The translations under genes and the position numbers were made by a program. Positions 50,501 through 58,901 of a stretch of 64,000 bases of DNA are shown here, one piece after another. Position 1 is the stretch's first letter; every line of letters starts with the position of its first letter. Origin of the DNA: Methylacidimicrobium fagopyrum. GTDB lineage: Bacteria > Verrucomicrobiota > Verrucomicrobiia > Limisphaerales > UBA11358. A model generated the notes under the pieces. It ran no database searches. It saw only the letters and a program-made list of their open reading frames with translations, and was not told where the DNA came from. Where the stretch lies: positions 1 through 64,000 of the forward strand of contig JAMFSJ010000045.1 of assembly GCA_026225255.1 (NCBI GenBank), in the 5' to 3' direction.

Positions 50501-51925
50501 TATCATTCGCAACCGGAATGGTGCGAAAATATTCCGCATCCCGTCGAACAAACCCGCGGCCAAACCGGCAGCGGCGACGCTTACAGCCCCGGCTGGTTTG
50601 AATTGCCGCTGACGAAAGGCGCGAACGTAAAGCTGACACTGACAGCGGAAACTGAAGAAATAAAAAGCGGAAAGCGGAAAGCGGAAAGCGAAAACCCGGC
50701 GAATGATTTCGGCAGTCAACTCGGCCGGGCGGCGAAACAATTTGTCGTGCGCCGCGATGCCGGCAAAACGGTCATCGCCGGTTATCCGTGGTTTCTCGAT
50801 TGGGGCCGCGATTCACTCATTTGCGCGCGTGGACTTTTAGCCGCTGGCATGGTTGACGAAGTGAAACAACTTTTGCTCACGTTCGCCAAATTTGAAAAAG
50901 ACGGCACGTTGCCCAATACGATTCACGGCGACGACGTTTCCAATCGCGACACCAGCGACGCGCCGCTGTGGTTTGCGGTCGTTTGTGAGGAATTATCAGC
51001 CATTACAAATTCAAAATTTAAAACTAAAAATTTTACCGCCACCCCCGTGGATCAAACCGGTCGCACCCTGCGCGATGTGTTAACGAGCATCGCGGACAAT
51101 TACGCCCAGGGCACGCCGAACGGGATTCACATGGACAGTGATTCCGCGTTGATCTGGAGCCCGAGCCATTTCACATGGATGGATACGAATTATCCCGCCG
51201 GCACACCGCGCGAAGGTTATCCCGTCGAGATCCAGGTTTTGTGGATCCGTCTATTGCGACAGCTGGAAAAAATCTCCCCGCCAACGGAACAAAAAAAATG
51301 GCGCGACCTCGCGGATCACGCCACCGCGTCGTTTGAAAAATTATTCTGGCTCGAAGAGCAAGGTTGGTTCGCCGATGTGCTGCTGGCTGGTTCTCGCGTC
51401 ATCGCCCGCGACGCCACGGTGAGCGATGCGCTCCGCAGCAATTGTCTGTTCGCGATCAGCCTCGGTCTCGTGAATGACGAACGTGCGAAACGTTGCGTTG
51501 CTGCCGCGCAAAAATATCTCATCGTGCCCGGCGCGCTGCGGACGCTCGCGCCCCTGCCCGTCTCCGTTCCACTCGCGATTTACAGCAACGATGGACGCCT
51601 GCTCAACAATCCACCCGAACCCTATTGGCCGCGTTACGAAGGCGATGAAGATACGCGCCGCAAACCGGCGTATCACAATGGCACCGCCTGGACGTGGACC
51701 TTCCCGACCTTTTGCGAAGCGCTTGCCCGCGTCTGGAATTTTTCGCCGGAAGCCGTTGCCGCCGCGAAAAGTTATTTAGGCAGCGCGGAAAAAATTCTGA
51801 ACGAAGGTTGCCTCGGTCAGCTCCCCGAAATCCTCGACGGCGACGCTCCGCACACCCAACGCGGCTGCGACGCCCAAGCCTGGGGCGCAACGGAAACATT
51901 GCGCGTGTGGAAATTACTGGGATAA
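47597..51925 (+). CDS. Fused alpha-amylase (GH13) and glycogen-debranching (GDE_C, GH133) enzyme
   Basis: A 1442-residue protein built like the eukaryotic debranching enzyme. The N-terminal GH13 barrel has VIHLLPVHPTP, DIVINHTGWG, catalytic Asp in GFRCDAGYK, acid/base Glu in FLLEGLGG, and His-Asp in SETHDNSR. The C-terminal third is the GH133 amylo-alpha-1,6-glucosidase region (PWFLDWGRDSLICARGLL, NTIHGDDVSNRDTSDAPLW, WSPSHFTWMDTNYP, REGYPVEIQVLW). The middle is beta-rich. It would shorten and remove branches of glycogen in the cytoplasm. Five heptanucleotide repeat tracts lie in frame within the coding sequence. The ATG at 47597 starts the conserved part; a GTG at 47576 is possible. Confidence 0.85.
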   Translation: MTPATGERLLRFVGDKILFTLKNSPAKTGAPKIVRAFLRTNLGRAAARRHEIISANAGLTVHAGASWRDLPMTQTDDGWQLELPLAEVGYFKAKAYLLDEKNWQSWADGSDVGISVHPNFARTANTIYCAFTRLFGATKNLASTADEKLDAQLKSLEALGYATLAPSGKFRDLTQQLPHIITKLGCRVIHLLPVHPTPTTYARFGRTGSPYAALDLTAVDPALVEFDKRTTGIDQFCELTYAAHALGARVFIDIVINHTGWGSTLQENHPEFFLKNPDGEFASPGAWGTVWEDLVELEQHDVKLWDIIADSLIVWCQRGVDGFRCDAGYKIPAPAWQYIVARVQEEFPETIFLLEGLGGSWDATELLLTEGGMQWAYSELFQNYSGKEVAWYLDYANRQNERIGSYVNYSETHDNSRLAEKGRTWSLLRNRLCALTSPNGGFAFTCGVEWLATEKIRVHGNAGMNWDSADNIVPELAQLNELISNHPCFFDGAKLTRLSPSDSPIYALLRESAEGKDAVLILVNTDAENSRSLTLKLADLKFQISNFKFDLLGQPLLPSSSAKDEIIFTLTAGACQCLAPTQKPIGLSGENYRRARAQAAWAIESLSKIISTETIEGLDWHWLSAQVERSPKNFLAAAAEFAASDAQTSFGEILGNVETQKIFPRVVEWTLLDTRRVSLVPPGHWLLVEDSAPFRATLKMSNPESRIQNPAVHVQSLVVGDRHIACFAPQGIAADATLLLERYATTSQKITAAIRFLAAEPSQASTSNLQPSTLALLTNGLGGMARLCVDLGRVNSKYDCALGANLNPTVPVDRHVFVKRIRVWVNADGFLSALDFKNLAAFNAGSPAVWNFIANAGDGRTVEIDLRAEMLDEKNTTVFQFSRPTEKLAHGKQLPAATDVRLTVRVDIEDRNFHSETKRNPGADFHFASNTHPLENIQYPTADIPLRTGFAFTPAPDRQLRVFADAGEYHSQPEWCENIPHPVEQTRGQTGSGDAYSPGWFELPLTKGANVKLTLTAETEEIKSGKRKAESENPANDFGSQLGRAAKQFVVRRDAGKTVIAGYPWFLDWGRDSLICARGLLAAGMVDEVKQLLLTFAKFEKDGTLPNTIHGDDVSNRDTSDAPLWFAVVCEELSAITNSKFKTKNFTATPVDQTGRTLRDVLTSIADNYAQGTPNGIHMDSDSALIWSPSHFTWMDTNYPAGTPREGYPVEIQVLWIRLLRQLEKISPPTEQKKWRDLADHATASFEKLFWLEEQGWFADVLLAGSRVIARDATVSDALRSNCLFAISLGLVNDERAKRCVAAAQKYLIVPGALRTLAPLPVSVPLAIYSNDGRLLNNPPEPYWPRYEGDEDTRRKPAYHNGTAWTWTFPTFCEALARVWNFSPEAVAAAKSYLGSAEKILNEGCLGQLPEILDGDAPHTQRGCDAQAWGATETLRVWKLLG
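49217..49243 (+). repeat. In-frame heptamer repeat (AAATTTC), debranching gene
   Basis: AAATTTC occurs three times plus a partial fourth. It encodes KFQISNFKF at about residue 541, between the GH13 barrel and the middle region. Confidence 0.85.
49700..49727 (+). repeat. In-frame heptamer repeat (AATCCAG x4), debranching gene
   Basis: Four perfect units of AATCCAG encode SNPESRIQNPA near residue 702. Confidence 0.9.
49888..49915 (+). repeat. In-frame heptamer repeat (TTCAACC x4), debranching gene
   Basis: Four units, one with a T to C change, encode ASTSNLQPSTL near residue 765. Confidence 0.9.
50667..50693 (+). repeat. In-frame heptamer repeat (GCGGAAA x3), debranching gene
   Basis: Three perfect units and one changed unit encode SGKRKAESE near residue 1024, right before the GH133 domain. 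Confidence 0.9.
51007..51034 (+). repeat. In-frame heptamer repeat (AAATTNA), debranching gene
   Basis: Four degenerate units AAATTCA, AAATTTA, AAACTAA, AAATTTT encode NSKFKTKNF in a loop of the GH133 domain near residue 1138. Confidence 0.65.
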
Positions 51926-51998
51926 GAACGATGAAAATCTAGAATATCACAAATTAATTTGCCATCGGCGCACTTTATACTAGATTAAAACTCAAGTC

Positions 51999-52343
51999 GT
52001 GAAACCGTTCACCACCATTTTGTTCAGCTTACTGTTGCTGTTGACGCCGTTTGCTTCGCTGCAAACCGTGGCGGCAAACTGCCCGCCGGCGAAGCGGATG
52101 ATCTGTTGTCACGCGGGTTGTCACATGGCTTGCTGCGAACAGCAGAATTCCAATTCGGCCGCCACGCCAACCGTTCCCACGCAAAAAGATGGTGCGCAAG
52201 ATCAAGTTTCTTTGTTCGCGCTGGTGGTGGTTGTTTACAGTTTGCCGGAATCGTCGTCGCTTTCAGTTTCTCCAGTGGCGGATTGTACTTTGACGTCCGC
52301 ACGCACGCCGCTTTACACACGGCACTGCGCCCTGCTCCTCTGA
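51999..52343 (+). CDS. Cys-rich exported protein, start of metal-efflux cluster
   Basis: A 114-residue protein. A signal peptide (TILFSLLLLLTPFASLQTVAA) is followed by a cluster of Cys and His: NCPPAKRMICCHAGCHMACCEQQ, eight Cys-or-His in 23 residues. A hydrophobic segment (VSLFALVVVVYSL) lies further on. Small Cys-rich proteins of this kind precede metal efflux operons and may bind Cu or other soft metals. Start codon GTG at 51999. It sits 123 bp before the TolC-like gene. Confidence 0.6.
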   Translation: MKPFTTILFSLLLLLTPFASLQTVAANCPPAKRMICCHAGCHMACCEQQNSNSAATPTVPTQKDGAQDQVSLFALVVVVYSLPESSSLSVSPVADCTLTSARTPLYTRHCALLL

Positions 52344-52400
52344 TTCGTTTTCAGCTCCACCCGTAGTGTGCCTTGAGATGGCGCGCTGCATTTTTCTCTC

Positions 52401-52420
52401 CACGGATCTTTGTGTCCGTG
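52401..52420. repeat. Hairpin CACGGA / TCCGTG before efflux operon
   Basis: A 6-bp stem with an 8-base loop lies in the 123-bp gap. It may be an operator or attenuator. No clear CueR-type dyad or sigma-70 box was found. Confidence 0.35.
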
Positions 52421-52466
52421 AATTATTTCCCATGCCGCACAACTAGAAATTTACCGATTGAAATTT

Positions 52467-53798
52467 ATGAAAGTGAAAGTGTTCCCGCTCATTTTAGCCG
52501 TCGCCATGATTAGCTTGGCGGCCAGCAGCGAAATCTCCGCGCCCACCAACACTGTCGTGATCACGCCGGATTTGATTGCCCGCTTGATGGCCGAAGGGCG
52601 GACGAATAATCCCGGTTTTCTCGCCGCCAATTTTCGCACTCAAGCCGCCGCCGCGAATGCCGACGCCGTGCGCGTTTGGAGCGATCCAACCTTTACCTTC
52701 GGCGGCAGCATTTACAGCCCCGACGGGATGGATCCGGCGCAGGAAGGCAATTTGATTTACGGGGTGCAGCAAAAATTGCCGCTGTGGGGCATGCCGGATT
52801 TACAACGCCAAGTCGCGGCGACCAAAATGTCCGCGCGCGCGGCGATGACCAATTTTCAATTACGCCAACTTCAGCGCGACGTGACGAAACAATTATTCGC
52901 CACCGCGCTGGCCGGACGCGAAGTGCAGATCGGCGAGCAAGACCTCGCGTGGCTGCAAGTCACCGCGCAAGCCACCCAATCCAAATATCAATCCGGTCAA
53001 GCGAGCGTCGCGGATACGTTGCAAATTCAAAACGAAGTCGCCGAACGCAACGACCAGTTGCGCACGGATCAACTCATGCTCAACCACGAAGGCGTCACGT
53101 TGAACCGTCTACTCAATCGTGATTTCAATTCGCCGTGGGCGGCGCTGGAATTGCCCGATGTATTTCCGCTAATTCCTTACAGTGACAAATTAATTTCGCT
53201 CGCGTTGACCAACGAACCTCAAATCAAAATTTTAGAACAAGAAATAAAAACGGCTGAAGCGGAAACAAAATTGACGCGCCGTTCGCGTTTGCCAGACGTA
53301 AGTTTAGGTGTGGAAGGCCGGCAATATTCCGACGACGGTGGTTTTCGGGCCGGCACCTTTACGCTTTCGTTTTCATTGCCGTGGTTTAACGAGGGTAAAT
53401 ATCACAAAGATTTTCAACGCGATCAGGCGACGCAAAAAGCGGCGGAACAAGATCGCGCCAATCAAGTCTTACTGGTGCGCGAGGCGTTGCATCATCTCAC
53501 GCTCGACCTCGAAAATCAGCGGCGCGAGGCGTTGTTGTATCGCGATGAAATTTCCGTCCGCACCGAACAAATGCTCGCCAGCCGTTTGTCAGATTGGCAG
53601 ACCGGACGCGGCACATTGCGCGACGTGCTGGACGCGCGCCGTTTGTGGTTGGATAGCCAATTGAAAGCCGCCGAGGCCAGCGCCAACGAACAACAATCCG
53701 CCGCGGAACTCCTCTTGTGGACGGGTTTAGAAAACACCGACGCCTTGCTGCCATTGGCCAACGAAGCACCCATCCTGCATCACCACGAAAACAATTAA
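52467..53798 (+). CDS. Outer membrane efflux protein (TolC/CusC family)
   Basis: A 443-residue protein with a signal peptide (VFPLILAVAMISLAASSE). It has the two-repeat architecture of outer membrane factors: long helices (FRTQAAAANADAVRVWSDPTFTFGGS, ...RQLQRDVTKQLFATALAGREVQIGEQ) with paired beta-strand segments (DPTFTFGGSIY, PDVSLGVEGRQY). It would form the trimeric exit duct for the pump encoded next. The ATG at 52467 is preferred; a TTG three codons upstream is possible. Confidence 0.85.
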   Translation: MKVKVFPLILAVAMISLAASSEISAPTNTVVITPDLIARLMAEGRTNNPGFLAANFRTQAAAANADAVRVWSDPTFTFGGSIYSPDGMDPAQEGNLIYGVQQKLPLWGMPDLQRQVAATKMSARAAMTNFQLRQLQRDVTKQLFATALAGREVQIGEQDLAWLQVTAQATQSKYQSGQASVADTLQIQNEVAERNDQLRTDQLMLNHEGVTLNRLLNRDFNSPWAALELPDVFPLIPYSDKLISLALTNEPQIKILEQEIKTAEAETKLTRRSRLPDVSLGVEGRQYSDDGGFRAGTFTLSFSLPWFNEGKYHKDFQRDQATQKAAEQDRANQVLLVREALHHLTLDLENQRREALLYRDEISVRTEQMLASRLSDWQTGRGTLRDVLDARRLWLDSQLKAAEASANEQQSAAELLLWTGLENTDALLPLANEAPILHHHENN

Positions 53799-53811
53799 AC
53801 CGATTTTATTT

Positions 53812-55200
53812 ATGAAAAATAATCTACTTACGACTTCTGATCTACGTCCGTCAAGGCGCTGCCAATACGTTGGCTGGCTGCTCATTCTGCTCGCCGCGAT
53901 CATGGCCACACCGGCCGTAGCTAAAACCACCAAGCCCGCCGATGTAGATTATTACACTTGCGCCATGCACCCGTCCGTGCGCTCGCAAGACCCGGACGGA
54001 AAATGCCCGATTTGCAGCATGGATTTAATTCCGGTCGTGAAAAAATCCGCGCTGACCAACGCGCCCGCCACCACACACAAATTAAAATTCTATCAATCCA
54101 CGATGGCACCGCAGGAAACCAGTCCGACGCCCGCCAAGGACAGCATGGGCATGGAAATGGAACCGGTTTACGAAGAAGTCGGCGCCCCTGAAAAACAACC
54201 GGACGAATTTACCGTGCCGCTGGCGCGACAACAACAAATTGGCGTGACTTACGCGACGATTACCAATCAGGCGTTCCATTTATCGTTGCGCACCGTCGGC
54301 ACGGTGACGTTTGACAAGGCGCGGCATTGGGATTACGTCACGCGCGTGGATGGCTACGTCAGCCAGCTGTCGGTTTTTTCGCGCGGCGATCTCGTGGAAA
54401 AAAACGCGCCGTTGCTGAGTCTTTACAGCCCCGATTTGCTCACGACGGAAAATGAATTTATTAATTTGCTCAAAACGCGCGACGACGCCCGTGCCAAAAA
54501 ACAAACCGCGTTGCTCGCCAGCACCGAGAGTTTAGTTGATTCCGCCAAGCAACGGTTGCGCCTTTGGAACCTCACCGACGAACAAATCGCGAAGCTCGAA
54601 AACACGCGTCAGCCGCAGGAAACACTCACGCTGCTCTCGCCATTCACGGGCGTTGTGCAAGACCTCGACGTGGATCAAGGCCGTCACGTTTCCATCGGTG
54701 ATCATTTGGTGGACGTCGCGGATTTATCGTCGGTGTGGGTGTGGGCGCAATTTTATCAGGACGAAATCCCGCTGCTGAAAACAGGTTTACCGGTCACGAT
54801 CACCAGTTCGTCATATCCGAATGAAACCTTCGCCGGAAAAATTTCCGTCATTGATCCCTTCATCAACAACGAAACGCGCACCACGCGCGTGCGGATTGAC
54901 CTGACGAATGCCGATTTGAAATTGCGCCCCGACATGTTCGTGGATGTGGATTTGCACGCCGAGATGGGCGAAGGTCTGGCCGTTCCCGTCGCCGCCGTGT
55001 TACCGACCGGTTTACATAACATCATTTTTGTGGACAAAGGTGAAGGTCATTTGCAACCGCGCTTCATCGAACTCGGCCGCCAATACGGCGATTTTTTCGA
55101 AGTGAAATCTGGCTTGAAAGAAAATGAACGCGTCGTCAACAGCGCGAATTTCTTGATTGATGCCGAGGCCCAAGTGCAAGGCGCTTTGAAATCGTGGTGA
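53812..55200 (+). CDS. Heavy-metal RND efflux periplasmic adaptor (CusB-like)
   Basis: A 462-residue protein. A signal segment (about 22-37) precedes a heavy-metal-binding domain YYTCAMHPSVRSQDPDGKCPICSMDL with CxMHP and CPICxM, followed by a second motif SMGMEMEPVY as seen in CusB-type adaptors. Then the membrane-fusion core: hairpin (DLLTTENEFINLLKTRDDA), lipoyl-like (TLLSPFTGVVQDLDVDQGRHVSIG) and beta-barrel domains (NETRTTRVRIDLTN). It links the pump to the outer membrane duct. Its stop overlaps the GTG at 55194, but 55212 is the likely start of the pump. Confidence 0.9.
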   Translation: MKNNLLTTSDLRPSRRCQYVGWLLILLAAIMATPAVAKTTKPADVDYYTCAMHPSVRSQDPDGKCPICSMDLIPVVKKSALTNAPATTHKLKFYQSTMAPQETSPTPAKDSMGMEMEPVYEEVGAPEKQPDEFTVPLARQQQIGVTYATITNQAFHLSLRTVGTVTFDKARHWDYVTRVDGYVSQLSVFSRGDLVEKNAPLLSLYSPDLLTTENEFINLLKTRDDARAKKQTALLASTESLVDSAKQRLRLWNLTDEQIAKLENTRQPQETLTLLSPFTGVVQDLDVDQGRHVSIGDHLVDVADLSSVWVWAQFYQDEIPLLKTGLPVTITSSSYPNETFAGKISVIDPFINNETRTTRVRIDLTNADLKLRPDMFVDVDLHAEMGEGLAVPVAAVLPTGLHNIIFVDKGEGHLQPRFIELGRQYGDFFEVKSGLKENERVVNSANFLIDAEAQVQGALKSW

Positions 55201-55211
55201 AAGGAAACGTC

Positions 55212-58200
55212 ATGGAAAATTCCAATTCATCGAAACCGTTTTTGCTCGAACGCCTCATCGAGGCCAGCGCGCGCAATCCGTTTCTCGTCATCATCCTCGT
55301 GATCTTCGGCATCGCCGGAGGCTTGTGGGCATTGAACAAAACACCGCTGGATGCGATTCCAGATCTGAGCGATGTGCAAGTCATCATCGCGACGGATTGG
55401 CCGGGACGTTCGCCGGATTTAGTCGAAGATCAAATCACGTATCCGATTTCCACCAAATTCATAGCCGCGCCCAAAGTGAAATTCGTCCGAGGCGAAACGA
55501 TGTTCGGCAAATCGTTCGTCTATGTGATTTTCGAGGACGGCACGGATATCTATTGGGCGCGTTCGCGCGTGCTCGAATATCTCAATTCCGTGCGCGGCAC
55601 GCTGCCCGAGGGCGTGAATCCGACGCTCGGCCCGGACGCGACCGGCGTGGGCTGGGTATTTGAATACGCGCTCGTGGATGAATCCGGAACCAATAACTTC
55701 GCCGACTTGCGCTCGTTTCAAGATTGGCATTTACGTTATGCGTTGGAATCCGTGAAAGGCGTCGCCGAAGTCGCGCCCGTCGGCGGTTTCGTGAAACAAT
55801 ATCAAATTGATCTTGATCCCAATAAATTGCTCGCCTACGGAATTTCGCTCGCGGAGGTCGTCGCCAAAGTTCGCCGGTCCAACAACGATGTGGGTGGAAA
55901 AATTTTCGAGGTGGGCTCGACCGAATATTATATTCGCGGTCGCGGCTACGTTAAAAACATTTCTGATCTCGAAGACATTCCGCTCAAAGTCGTCAACGGC
56001 ACGCCGATCTATGTGAAGAACGTGGCGACCGTGCATCTCGGCCCGGATTTGCGACGCGGCGTGGCGGAACTCGATGGCAAAGGCGAAGTCGTCGGCGGCA
56101 TCGTCGTGATGCGTTACGGCGAAAATGCGCTGACAGTGATTGATGGTATCAAAAAGAAATTACAGGAAATCCAACCGTCCTTACCGCCCGGCGTGAAAGT
56201 AGTTCCCACCTACGACCGCAGCGTGTTGATCAAAAACGCCATCGCCACGTTGCGCGAAAAATTGATCGAAGAAAGTATAGTCGTCGCCTTGGTGTGTTTG
56301 GTTTTTTTATGGCATGTGCGCTCGGCGTTGGTCGCCATCATCGCGTTGCCCATCGCGATTATTCTCTCGTTTCTGCCGATGCTCGGCTTGCATCTCACGT
56401 CGAACATCATGTCCCTCGGCGGCATCGCCATCGCCATTGGCGCGATGGTGGATTCGGCGATCATCATGGTCGAGAATGCGCACAAATCGCTCGAACATTT
56501 TCGCGAAGACAAAGGCCGCGAACCCAGCAACGCCGAACGGATTGACGTCATTATCGCCGCCGCAAAAAGTGTGGGGCGACCGCTCTTCTTCGCGCTGCTC
56601 GTCATCACCGTCAGCTTTATTCCCGTGTTCACGCTCGAAGCGCAGGAAGGTCGTTTGTTCAAGCCGCTCGCATTCACGAAAACGTTCGCCATGGCGTTCG
56701 CTGCGTTACTCGGCATCACGCTCGTGCCCGTGCTGATGACGTGGCTCGTGCGCGGCAAAATCACGCCCGAAAAGAAAAACCCCGTGAACCGGTTTTTGAT
56801 CTGGGCTTATCAACCCGTCGTGCGCTTCGTGTTACATTTTCGTTGGACAACGATTTTCGTCGCGCTGCTGATCATGGGGGCGACGATTTATCCGTTTCAC
56901 AAATTAGGTTCGGAATTTATGCCGCCGCTCAACGAGGGTTCGATTCTTTTTATGCCCACGGCCGTGCCGGGAATTTCCATCGGCGAAGCTACGCGCATTT
57001 TGCAGATTCAAGATCGTTTGCTAAAAGATATTCCCGAAGTGGATCGCGTTTTCGGCAAGTCTGGTCAGGCTGAAACCGCCACCGACCCGGCTCCGCTCTC
57101 GATGTTTGAAACCGTCGTCACGCTCAAGCCGCACACGCAATGGCGACCCGGCATGACGTGGGACAAAATCATCGCCGAAATGAACGTGAAATTAAAAACG
57201 CCCGGTATGGCGAATATTTTTTGGATGCCCATCCAGACCCGCACGGAAATGTTGACCACCGGCTTTCGTTCGCAACTTGGCATCAAAATTTTCGGCCCCG
57301 ATCTCGGTGCCGTCCAAGACCTGGGCGTGCAGATTGAGAAGGCGTTAACCGATCTGCCCAATACCCGCAGCGTTTTTGCAGAACGCACGACGGGTGGCTA
57401 CTTTCTCGATTTTACACCCAATCGCGAAACGGCGGCGCGCTACGGCCTGACGGTTGGCGATATCAATGACGTCATCGAAACCGCCATCGGCGGCAACACG
57501 ATTTCTACGACCATCGAAGGCCGTGAGCGGTATCCGATCAGCGTCCGTTACGCGCGCGATTTTCGCGACAACTTGGACAAACTCAAACGCGTGCTCGTGC
57601 CGACGCCGACCGGCGCGCAAGTGCCGCTCGGCGAACTCGCTGAACTCTCATATCACACCGGTCCGCCGGACATCCGGGAAGAAAACGGCCAGCTCGTCGG
57701 CTTCGTTTTCGTGGATCCAACCAGCACTGACATTGACGGTTACGTTCGCGCCGCGCAAGCGCGCATCGACCAACGCGTGCATTTTCCGCCGGGCTATTAC
57801 CTCGAGTGGGCGGGACAATTTCAATATTTGAAGAATGTTGAACAGCGAATGAAGCTCGTCATTCCGTTCACGCTATTGATTATTTTCACACTGATTTATT
57901 TGAACACGAAATCCGTGGCGCGAACGGTCATCGTCTTGCTGGCCGTGCCATTTTCACTCGTCGGCGCGTTTTGGTTGCTCTATTTCCTACACTATAACAT
58001 GAGCGTCGCCGTGTGGGTGGGCTTGATTGCGCTGGCCGGGCTCGACGCGGAAACGGGTGTCATCATGTTGTTTTATCTGGATCAATCGTGGAATAAATTC
58101 TGCGCCGCCGGAAAATTAAATTCGATGAGCGACCTCTACGCCTGCGTCATCGAAGGGGCCGTGCAACGCATCCGCCCAAAAATCATGACGACCTGCGCGA

Positions 58201-58391
58201 TCTTGTTTGGCCTGCTGCCCATCATGTGGTCGCCGGTCACCCAATCCGGCGCCGACGTGATGAAGCGCATCGCCGCCCCGATGATCGGTGGCGTGCTGAC
58301 GTCTGGCATCTTGGAACTGTTGCTGTATCCGGCCATCTACATTTTGTGGCGCCAACGGCATTTGAAACGCAATGACCTCAGGCCGTCTTAA
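55212..58391 (+). CDS. Heavy-metal RND efflux transporter (CusA/CzcA family)
   Basis: A 1059-residue inner-membrane pump with 12 transmembrane helices and two periplasmic loops (IPDLSDVQVIIATDWPGRSPDLVEDQITYPI). Key transport residues lie in GAMVDSAIIMVENAHKSLE (helix 4). Two of the three Cu-ligand methionines of CusA are matched (APLSMFET, RTEMLTTG); the third position (GGNTISTT) is not Met. So metal specificity is open between monovalent and divalent ions. AAAGGA lies 7 bp before the ATG at 55212. The operon order is C-B-A. Confidence 0.9.
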   Translation: MENSNSSKPFLLERLIEASARNPFLVIILVIFGIAGGLWALNKTPLDAIPDLSDVQVIIATDWPGRSPDLVEDQITYPISTKFIAAPKVKFVRGETMFGKSFVYVIFEDGTDIYWARSRVLEYLNSVRGTLPEGVNPTLGPDATGVGWVFEYALVDESGTNNFADLRSFQDWHLRYALESVKGVAEVAPVGGFVKQYQIDLDPNKLLAYGISLAEVVAKVRRSNNDVGGKIFEVGSTEYYIRGRGYVKNISDLEDIPLKVVNGTPIYVKNVATVHLGPDLRRGVAELDGKGEVVGGIVVMRYGENALTVIDGIKKKLQEIQPSLPPGVKVVPTYDRSVLIKNAIATLREKLIEESIVVALVCLVFLWHVRSALVAIIALPIAIILSFLPMLGLHLTSNIMSLGGIAIAIGAMVDSAIIMVENAHKSLEHFREDKGREPSNAERIDVIIAAAKSVGRPLFFALLVITVSFIPVFTLEAQEGRLFKPLAFTKTFAMAFAALLGITLVPVLMTWLVRGKITPEKKNPVNRFLIWAYQPVVRFVLHFRWTTIFVALLIMGATIYPFHKLGSEFMPPLNEGSILFMPTAVPGISIGEATRILQIQDRLLKDIPEVDRVFGKSGQAETATDPAPLSMFETVVTLKPHTQWRPGMTWDKIIAEMNVKLKTPGMANIFWMPIQTRTEMLTTGFRSQLGIKIFGPDLGAVQDLGVQIEKALTDLPNTRSVFAERTTGGYFLDFTPNRETAARYGLTVGDINDVIETAIGGNTISTTIEGRERYPISVRYARDFRDNLDKLKRVLVPTPTGAQVPLGELAELSYHTGPPDIREENGQLVGFVFVDPTSTDIDGYVRAAQARIDQRVHFPPGYYLEWAGQFQYLKNVEQRMKLVIPFTLLIIFTLIYLNTKSVARTVIVLLAVPFSLVGAFWLLYFLHYNMSVAVWVGLIALAGLDAETGVIMLFYLDQSWNKFCAAGKLNSMSDLYACVIEGAVQRIRPKIMTTCAILFGLLPIMWSPVTQSGADVMKRIAAPMIGGVLTSGILELLLYPAIYILWRQRHLKRNDLRPS

Positions 58392-58465
58392 AATTTTACC
58401 GAGCCGTCTGATTTCAGGTGAAACGGCGCGGCGAATAATTAAAAAATCAATTCATCCAAAAAAAT

Positions 58466-58810
58466 ATGAAAAAAAAATTACTCACAATGACGACGCTGGC
58501 GCTACTGGCCGGCACAACCGAACACCTCTGGGCAACCGATCTGGGCGCTATGCCCGGCCAGACGAATCAAATCGTGGCCACTAACACGCTGGCCACCGGC
58601 ACGAATACCCTCATCAAACCGTATCCCTTCGATTATTGTCTTATTTCCAAAGATAAACTGGGTGAAATGGGCAAACCGGTCGTCACTAATTATTTGGGAC
58701 AACAAATCAAATTTTGTTGTTCTGGTTGCTTGAAAGACTTCAAAAAAGACCCGGACGCCTACATGAAAAAGTTGGCCGCGGCAGAAAAGAAAGCCGCCGC
58801 TGCGAAATAA
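58466..58810 (+). CDS. Exported metal-binding protein (YHS/TRASH-like)
   Basis: A 114-residue protein with a signal peptide (MTTLALLAGTTEHLWA). The mature part matches the small YHS-type family: PYPFDYCLISKDKLGEMG, then KFCCSGCLKDFKKDPDAYMKKL, with a CCxxC motif. Such proteins often sit beside Cu/Ag efflux systems and bind the metal in the periplasm. The C-terminus is Lys/Ala-rich. It lies 74 bp after the pump and probably belongs to the same operon. Confidence 0.8.
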   Translation: MKKKLLTMTTLALLAGTTEHLWATDLGAMPGQTNQIVATNTLATGTNTLIKPYPFDYCLISKDKLGEMGKPVVTNYLGQQIKFCCSGCLKDFKKDPDAYMKKLAAAEKKAAAAK

Positions 58811-58901
58811 TAATCAACGGAGACTGGCCGCGTCCGCAGCAAGTTATGCTGGCGCACGCCCTTCGAATTTAGTCGAATTAAAATAGCAAACGCAACAAAC
58901 G

